Of a stretch of DNA of 64,000 nucleotides, positions 58,500-64,000 are shown piece by piece. The stretch lies in the NCBI GenBank assembly GCA_964036275.1, contig OZ038433.1:50299902-50363901 (forward strand). Direction: 5' to 3'. A program made the translations under genes and the position numbers. The stretch comes from Litoditis marina (lineage: Eukaryota; Nematoda; Chromadorea; Rhabditida; Rhabditidae). Position 1 is the stretch's first letter; each line of letters starts with the position of its first letter. The notes beneath the pieces were generated by a model. It worked only from the letters and a program-made list of their open reading frames with translations. It was not told the DNA's origin and searched no databases.

Positions 58500-58629
58500 C
58501 CATCCTACTGGAATCGGCAAAATTTTCGCTAAGAACTCAGACAGCTCTGTTCATAGCAAGGGCAAGTAGGAACCAAAGTCATTCGAATCCACAAAAAAGC
58601 ATGACTCCCACAAACCCAAGCATGGACAT

Positions 58630-59763
58630 GGTACTAATTGTACCGTATGTGGCATGAAAGGACATTCATCTGAGCGCTGCTTCCACAAGGAAGGAGCGTT
58701 ATGCGGCAACTGTCGCCAGTCCGGCCACTTGGCAAGAGCTTGTAGAAAGCAGGCCAAAGTCTCGCGTCACGTAAATTCTTGTGCCGAGCCAGACTTTTCC
58801 GACAATGAGGATGTTTTTTGCACTCGCATCCACCAAGTTACCAATAGGGTACACTGTCATGGAATTAAGTCTGAGGGATCGAATTCTTCGACCCGATCTT
58901 TTGCCAAAGTCTCTGTTCCGCATGCTATGCAGAGCCGGACCTTGTCCGAGGGTTCTCTACAAACCCGCTCATATGCCGAAGTAGTCTCCTGTCATGCGCA
59001 AAGGAGCCAGATTCAGATTGAATCTGCCGAGCACAAAAACGTGACTCGAAGCTCGCATTCGTGTAGAAACGGAAAGCCGAGAAAAGGCAATAGGAAAGTC
59101 TTCGATCCTCCTAAAGGAAACAGGAGCCAGACTCTCAAGTCTGCCGAGTCTCATGTGGTGGCCCGGAAAGTCCCTCAACCGCGTAAAAACGGTCTGAAGG
59201 GCCAGGTTCTCATTGAATCTGCTGAACCCGATCCAGTGGTCCAGAAAGTCCCTACATCTTCATATGAGAGTAAGGGCCAGGCCTTAATTGAGCCTGACGA
59301 GTCTGAAATATTGACTCGTAAAGACTCCCAACCGCTCAATGCAACGAGGAGCCAGATTCTCATTGAATCTGCTGAACCCAATTCAATGGTTCACAAAGTC
59401 CCTACATCTTTATATGAGAGTGAGGACCAGGCCCTAATTGAGCCTGACGAGTCTGAAATATTGCCTCGTAAAGACTCCCAACCGCTATATGCAACGAGGA
59501 GCCAGATTCTCATTGAATCTGCTGAACCCAATCCAGTGGTTCAGAAAGTCCCTACATCATTGTGTAAGGGCCAGGTCTCAATGAAACATGACAAGTCTGA
59601 AACATTGGCTTGTAAAGCCTCCAATCTGTATCCAAAACAGAAAAGCCAGACTACCAGTCTGCCAGCCAACGTAAACAAGGACAAGAGCTCAAGGGAAAAT
59701 TCCCCTACACTGATCAATAGTGTAAAAAATGAGCCACCTTGTTTGCTGGATCTTGAGATATAA
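58630..59763 (+). pseudogene. Nucleocapsid zinc knuckles plus long repetitive linker
   Basis: Two CCHC knuckles: C-x2-C-GMKGH-x4-C (about 58636-58681) and CGNCRQSGHLARAC (58701-58742). After them comes a ~340-residue hydrophilic linker with a 47-residue tandem repeat: units start near 59205, 59350 and 59490, with shared blocks LIESAEPN, VVQKVPTS, QALIEPDESEIL and RKDSQPL. It ends just ahead of the protease, where the frame shifts. Confidence 0.7.
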
Positions 59764-60085
59764 ATCCGTGCCCTGTGAGCTAAATACAGGCGCATCAATC
59801 TCAATAATTGACTATGACGTATGGGTCGGAATTGGCAAACCAACCCTATTGCCAGTGAAAACACAGGCAATGGCTTATAATAAAAGTCCTATCCGCTTCG
59901 CCGGAATGTCAAAAGTCAAAGTCAAATGTAACGGAAACCAAGCCATCAAACCTATTCATGTTCTAGAAGGACAGAATAGTGGTTATCCGTTGTGTGGACG
60001 TGACATGATACGTTCACTAGGCATCGATTGTGGTCCACACTACCGCACGGCACGGCACGCACGGTGTTCGAGGTCAAGACGCTAG
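59729..60085 (+). pseudogene. Aspartic protease of the gypsy-type element
   Basis: Protease-like fold landmarks: CELNTGASISIID, MAYNKSPIRFAG, and a C-terminal LCGRDMIRSLGID. The catalytic triad position that is normally D-T-G reads N-T-G, so the catalytic Asp appears lost. The frame shifts near 60050 into the RT frame. Confidence 0.65.
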
Positions 60086-60786
60086 ATCGTCAGACACTCA
60101 AATCCGAGCTAACCGAGATGTTAGAGCAGAACAAGGCACTCTTCAACCCAGAACTGGGAAAGTGTACTACGGTCCAGGCACACCTCAAATTCAAAGAGGA
60201 TACGCCAACCCCGAAATTTTTTCGGGCAAGACCGATTCCGTTCGCTCTCAGACCGAAGGTTATTGAAAAGCTCGATGAAATGGTACGAAACGGTACCTTG
60301 GTCAGAGTAGAACACTCTGACTGGGCAACACCTCTCGTGGTTGTGCCTAAACCCGAAGGCAAAATAAGGGTATGCGGTGACTACAAAGTAACAGTCAACC
60401 AGCAATTGGATATCAACCAATACCCGTTGCCCATTCCAGACGATCTGTTCCATATGCTAAATGGAGGGACAAAGTTCTCTAAGATGGATCTGTCTGATGC
60501 ATACATGCAAGTGGAACTAGACCAAGAGTCAAGAAAGTACACCACTATCAATACGTTGAAAGGCATGTTCGAGTATACACGAGTACCATTTGGTGTAGCC
60601 TCTGCCCCAGCCATATTCCACCGCATAATGGAAACAACGCTGGCAGGTATAGAAGGTGTTCTTGTATACCTAGACGACATCACGGTCACCGCGCCGGATG
60701 ATCGCACGCATCTCGATCGACTCAGACGAGTGCTGGACCGCCTTAATAAGGCAGGTTTTCGACTAAAACGTGAAAAATGTTCCTAA
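60028..60786 (+). pseudogene. Reverse transcriptase palm/fingers, gypsy-type
   Basis: Good gypsy RT: ARPIPFALRPKV, DWATPLVVVPKP, RVCGDYKVTVN, KMDLSDAYMQVELD (motif A), TRVPFGVASAPAIF (motif B), VLVYLDDITVTAP (motif C, YLDD). The frame stops where a small duplication of TTCCTAACAGAAAAAA (60779 and 60832) and the retroposon insertion break the thumb. Confidence 0.85.
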
Positions 60787-60886
60787 CAGAAAAAATTCCT
60801 AACATTCCTAACATTCCTAACTTTTCTATTAATTCCTAACAGAAAAAATGGATTCTCTGGGACACGTTGTCGATGCCAATGGCATC

Positions 60887-62066
60887 ATTCCCACCTCTAG
60901 TCTCATTCCCACCTCTAGTCTCACTCACACCTCTAGTCTCATTCCCACCTCTAGTCTTCCCACCTCTAGTCTCATTCCCACCTCTAGTCTCGCCCTGTGC
61001 GGTGACCATTGATTGACCTCTCAATATGTCAACTTCCCCTCGTCTGCGTTCTAAAACGCTTTCATCACGAAACCACTCCCACCATTTCAACACTATTCTC
61101 AATGAAATCAAAACTTTATCTCAAAAGTTTGATTCATTGACCACCAATATTCCCACTATTATCCGTGAAGAGCTGCAATTACGTTCCGACAAGAAGTGCA
61201 TCGCCATTTATGGACTACCAGAGGACTCAACTGCAGTTTTCAAGGTGAACCAAGTTCTTTCTCTAGCCTCTCTTACTACCTCTGACTACACCATTTTACA
61301 CCGTTTGGGAAAGCCTCGCCTCGATGGCTCATTTCGTTCTTTGAAAGTCAAAATTCACACTGCTATTCCTCGTCTCGTCGATTTGTCTACCGCTATGAAA
61401 ACTGATCCATTGATGTCTACTTTTCATGTACGGAAGTTCGAACGTTCGGAACAACGAAGGGCCGGATTCCTTGCTTGCCAGGAACGCCGTCGACAAGATG
61501 CCATGCCCACCGTTCTTTCCGCTGAACCCGAGCCAACCTCAACACCCAGTATGGGAACTGGTGAACTACCCGAAGCTGAGTCAACCTTACCTGTTGAGGT
61601 ACCTAGATCCATTTGTGATGTTTCTGAGAAAGTAACAACTGCCGAACCTGCCGTTTGGACGTATGAGCATACCTTATGCATTGAGAGAATTCGGGCCCTT
61701 CATGAAAGCCACCGTCCTGTTTATGAAATGTACGATATTTTTCTCGGTTTACATCCAATAGACCAGCCACTCATTTCTGACAAGTATTTCGAAATGTATA
61801 AGTTCCGTCTTCACCTTCCAAAATAATGTTCTGATTCTTTAAATCGATCTATTCACGTGTTTTTCATGCCTATTCCCCTAGTTGTGTCTAGACTATGTAC
61901 TTTGATCTCATGGCCAAAGTCTCTCCTATGACTGTTGAGTCATTCTCTGCATGTCGTTCCTTTTATTTCTTTTACCTCTCTTTTTTTATGTCTCTGGAAA
62001 GTACTTGTGATGTATTTGTTCCGTTGCACAAATATGTGTATAAATCAATTCAATTCAATTCAATAA
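60887..62066 (+). mobile_element. ORF1-only non-LTR retroposon inside the gypsy pol gene
   Basis: Begins with about six near-copies of an 18-bp unit (CTCATTCCCACCTCTAGT) at 60887-60990, continues with one ORF, and ends with a CAATT repeat (AATCAATTCAATTCAATTCA, about 62043-62066). The gypsy frame resumes right after (RPLQEKLKGMV). Repeated 5' units, a single ORF1-type protein and a microsatellite tail suggest a non-autonomous non-LTR element mobilised by an ORF2 elsewhere. Confidence 0.65.
61026..61826 (+). CDS. ORF1-type RNA-binding protein of the non-LTR retroposon
   Basis: 266 codons, uninterrupted, ATG to TAA. N-terminal coiled-coil-like stretch (FNTILNEIKTLSQKFDSLTT), then an RRM-like region: KKCIAIYGLPEDS, a TILHRLGKPRLDG block and SLKVKI, followed by FHVRKFERSEQRRAGF, a layout seen in ORF1 proteins of nematode non-LTR elements (inference). 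After a Pro/Glu/Thr-rich spacer comes a C-terminal block (YEMYDIFLGLHPI, ISDKYFEMYKFRL) shared with the fragment at 32960-33540. No endonuclease or RT is present. The intact frame inside a decayed host element points to a younger insertion. Confidence 0.65.
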   Translation: MSTSPRLRSKTLSSRNHSHHFNTILNEIKTLSQKFDSLTTNIPTIIREELQLRSDKKCIAIYGLPEDSTAVFKVNQVLSLASLTTSDYTILHRLGKPRLDGSFRSLKVKIHTAIPRLVDLSTAMKTDPLMSTFHVRKFERSEQRRAGFLACQERRRQDAMPTVLSAEPEPTSTPSMGTGELPEAESTLPVEVPRSICDVSEKVTTAEPAVWTYEHTLCIERIRALHESHRPVYEMYDIFLGLHPIDQPLISDKYFEMYKFRLHLPK

Positions 62067-62540
62067 GACCCTTGCAAGAGAAGCTGAAAGGCATGGTCAA
62101 TATGCCAGAACCGAAAAACCTCGAAACGAAAAACCGAAAGGAAATCGAATCCTTTTTGGGGATGGTTCAATATTATGGCAAATTCATCCCGAATCTATCT
62201 ACCTTGGCAGCCCCGATGAATGGTTTGCGTAAAAAAGGAGTAGTATTCAAATGGGAGAAGGAACAGCAAACTGCGTTCCATGCTATCAAGAAAAGGTTGA
62301 TGGAAACCGATATCTTGACGCATTATGACCCCCAAACTCCAGTCGTATTGGCCACTGATGCCTCCGATTATGGATTGGGAGCAGTCATTTATCACAAATA
62401 CGCCGATGGCAAAGAAAAAGTCATCGCCTATGCCTCACGTTCACTCACAAAAGAGGAACGAAACTATGGCATTGAGGCATCGTATATGGCGTTGAGAAAT
62501 TCAATCAATTTCTCTATGGAAGGAAATTTACCCTCCTGAC
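62067..62540 (+). pseudogene. RT connection and RNase H, gypsy-type (first part)
   Basis: Continues the interrupted RT: FLGMVQYYGKFIPNLSTLA, FKWEKEQQTAFHAIK, then RNase H with VLATDASDYGLGAV and YASRSLTKEERNYG. A one-base shift near 62500 breaks the frame; RNase H continues in the next segment. Confidence 0.8.
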
Positions 62541-63348
62541 CGATCATCAACCATTGGTGAAAATATTCGGTCCCAAGCATGAATTACCAATCATTGCTGC
62601 AAAGAGATTGCATCGCTGGGCACTGAGGTTAATGGTGTATTCTTTCGAAATCGAATATAGAAACACCCACGAGTTCGGAAATGCAGATGGGTTATCCAGA
62701 CTGCCCGACCCTCGAGAATTACCCAGTGCAGAAGCCATCGTACGAGAAGTACAGCTGATAGATATGCAAGATGAATATCTCGAAAAACTTCCTATGTCTG
62801 AAAAAGACATTTCAGAAGCAACTCAAAAGAACACTTTGTTGCAAGTGGTAAAACAGTACATTATAAATGGCTGGCCACCAAAGGTCCAAAATGAGGCTCT
62901 GAAGGCATTCACTGGCAAGAAAGAGGAATTAAGCATTCATAAATGGTGCATCCTCTGGGGTACACGCGTAGTAATACCGACCCAATACAGGAAGAAAATT
63001 CTTGAAATGCTGCACAGTAGCCACTATGGGAAGAGCAGAATGATATCTTTAGCCCGAATGAAGGTTTGGTATTCCGGAATTGATAGCGACATCACCAAAT
63101 TGGTGGCAGCGTGTGATACATGCGCAATTTTCGCTAGGGATCCAGTAAAAACAAAACTGCATCCATGGGAAGAGCCGGCAAAGCCCTGGCAACGACTCCA
63201 CATGGACTTCTGCCAGACAGAAGATGGCAGTATGTGGCTAGTTGTGGTCGACGCAAAGTCAAAATGGCCGACAGTGGTAAAAATGAGAACCACAACAACT
63301 GAAAAAACCACCGCAGTACTCAAGCAAATGTTCTCATTACATGGATAA
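62541..63348 (+). pseudogene. RNase H end, zinc-binding domain and integrase core, gypsy-type
   Basis: Starts with the RNase H tail (HRWALRLMVYSFEIEYR, NADGLSRLP). The HHCC domain follows (LHSSHYGKSRM...CDTCAIFARDP), then integrase catalytic Asp in LHMDFCQTEDG and DAKSKWPTV. An in-frame TAA at 63346-63348 comes just before the second catalytic motif. Confidence 0.8.
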
Positions 63349-64000
63349 CCCGAACAGATAGTATCGGATAATGGACCTCAATTTGCTTCTTCTTCAATTT
63401 GCAATCAATTTCAGAGAATTCAAAGAATTCTGCCAGTTGCGAAATATTGAGTTAACACTCACTCCGCCCTATCACCCTAATTCAAATGGGGAAGCGGAAA
63501 GACTGGTTCAAACATTCAAGAAGGGACTGTATAAAGGTATCAGATCAGGCAAAGGCACTGACGAAGCCGTAACAGACCTCTTGTTCCAATATAGAGTGAC
63601 TCAGACAATTCCCAGCCAATTGGCCAGCCACTTTTTTATTGGCTGGGCGAGAGAGTGTGCAGGTCAGAGAGACCCAGATGTCTGCGGCCTCATTGACCTG
63701 CACACTCTCTCGCTTTTGTAGCTGGCCAATCGAAGAAAATTGGCGCCAATCGTTCTGAGGACACCCCATCCTGCAACAGGCAAATCGCCAGCAGAGATAT
63801 TAATGGGCAGACAACTCAGAACCGCCTTTGACTTCATAAAAACCGACAAAAAAGTCGTTCCTGATAATCAATACAGGAAAAATATGAAGAAACATTACAA
63901 AGGCAAGACAGTAAAGACTTTCAAACCAGGCCAAGAAGTCTACCTACGCAATTATAATGCAAAAGGAGACAAATGGCTACCTGGGATTGTCACGGAAATT
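63349..64000 (+). pseudogene. Integrase C-terminal part, frameshifted and MITE-interrupted
   Basis: VSDNGPQFA (second catalytic Asp) is followed by a frameshift near 63385, then LTPPYHPNSNGEAERLVQ with the catalytic Glu. The frame runs to FQYRVTQT, is interrupted by the MITE, and resumes at HPATGKSPAEILMGRQL on the far side. It continues past the window end (PGQEVYLRNY, a GPY/F-type region). Confidence 0.8.
63610..63757. mobile_element. MITE inserted in integrase
   Basis: Contains GGCTGGGCGAGAGAGTGTGC-AGGTCAGAGAGAC and its inverted partner GACCTGCACACTCTCTCG, flanked by CCAATTGGCCAGCCAC and TAGCTGGCCAATCG. ACA (or GACA) at both edges is a possible short target duplication. The host integrase frame is contiguous if the insert is ignored. 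Related elements: 20165-20530, and intronic copies at about 37950-38040 and 46670-46765. Confidence 0.8.

Larger units (their letters stand above)
57569..64000 (+). mobile_element. Decayed Ty3/gypsy-type LTR retrotransposon (3' end outside window)
   Basis: 5' LTR, gag with zinc knuckles, protease, RT/RNase H and integrase in the Ty3/gypsy order, all on the plus strand. The coding region has several frameshifts and stops (around 58470, 59760, 62500, 63346 and 63385). It is also split by a non-LTR retroposon (60887-62066) and a MITE (about 63610-63757). No envelope gene is seen before the window end. Confidence 0.9.

Overview
The window is nuclear DNA of a small metazoan, most likely a nematode. 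The case rests on near-uniform TTTCAG-type 3' splice sites, a Y-box protein with an RGG tail of the kind nematodes carry, a TTLL12 orthologue, and a start codon placed directly behind a TTTCAG acceptor, as in spliced-leader genes. The species is not identifiable. Only six protein-coding loci are convincing; most of the 64 kb is transposable elements and simple repeats.

Layout: 1-1.7 kb holds a diverged direct duplication with a decayed, unrecognised coding region on the minus strand. 1.8-6.3 kb (+) is the C-terminal half of a TTLL12 gene in nine exons. 7.0-9.25 kb (-) is a complete six-exon Y-box (cold-shock domain plus RGG) gene, tail to tail with TTLL12. 9.3-28.1 kb has no gene I can support: it holds MITEs, a large palindrome-headed element (15.3-17.4 kb), long CT/GA arrays and pseudo-tRNA repeats.

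28.1-57.4 kb is a tandem array of four paralogous seven-exon genes for a four-helix membrane protein that I cannot name. Copy A (274 codons) and copy C (264 codons) are intact. Copy B has a 1-bp frameshift in exon 1. Copy D shows exons 1-3 and is then interrupted by an LTR retrotransposon. Gene-plus-spacer units are about 7 kb, and comparing paralogues gives 'empty sites' that define several insertions: two Penelope-like retroelements (PLEs), a hAT-like element, a 169-bp MITE with a 3-bp target duplication, and two palindrome-headed/hairpin-tailed elements.

57.6-64 kb is a decayed Ty3/gypsy-type element (5' LTR, gag, zinc knuckles, protease, RT, RNase H, integrase), itself interrupted by an ORF1-only non-LTR retroposon and by a MITE inside integrase. 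The element runs off the window.

The observation I consider most worth testing is a structured RNA downstream of the RT stop codon in both PLE copies. It contains the hammerhead ribozyme core motifs (CUGANGA, NUH, GAAA) and stems whose sequences differ between copies yet still pair, but its strand order is not the canonical hammerhead order: it folds on paper as two adjacent hairpins whose loops pair with each other. All structure was read by eye; no folding or search was run.
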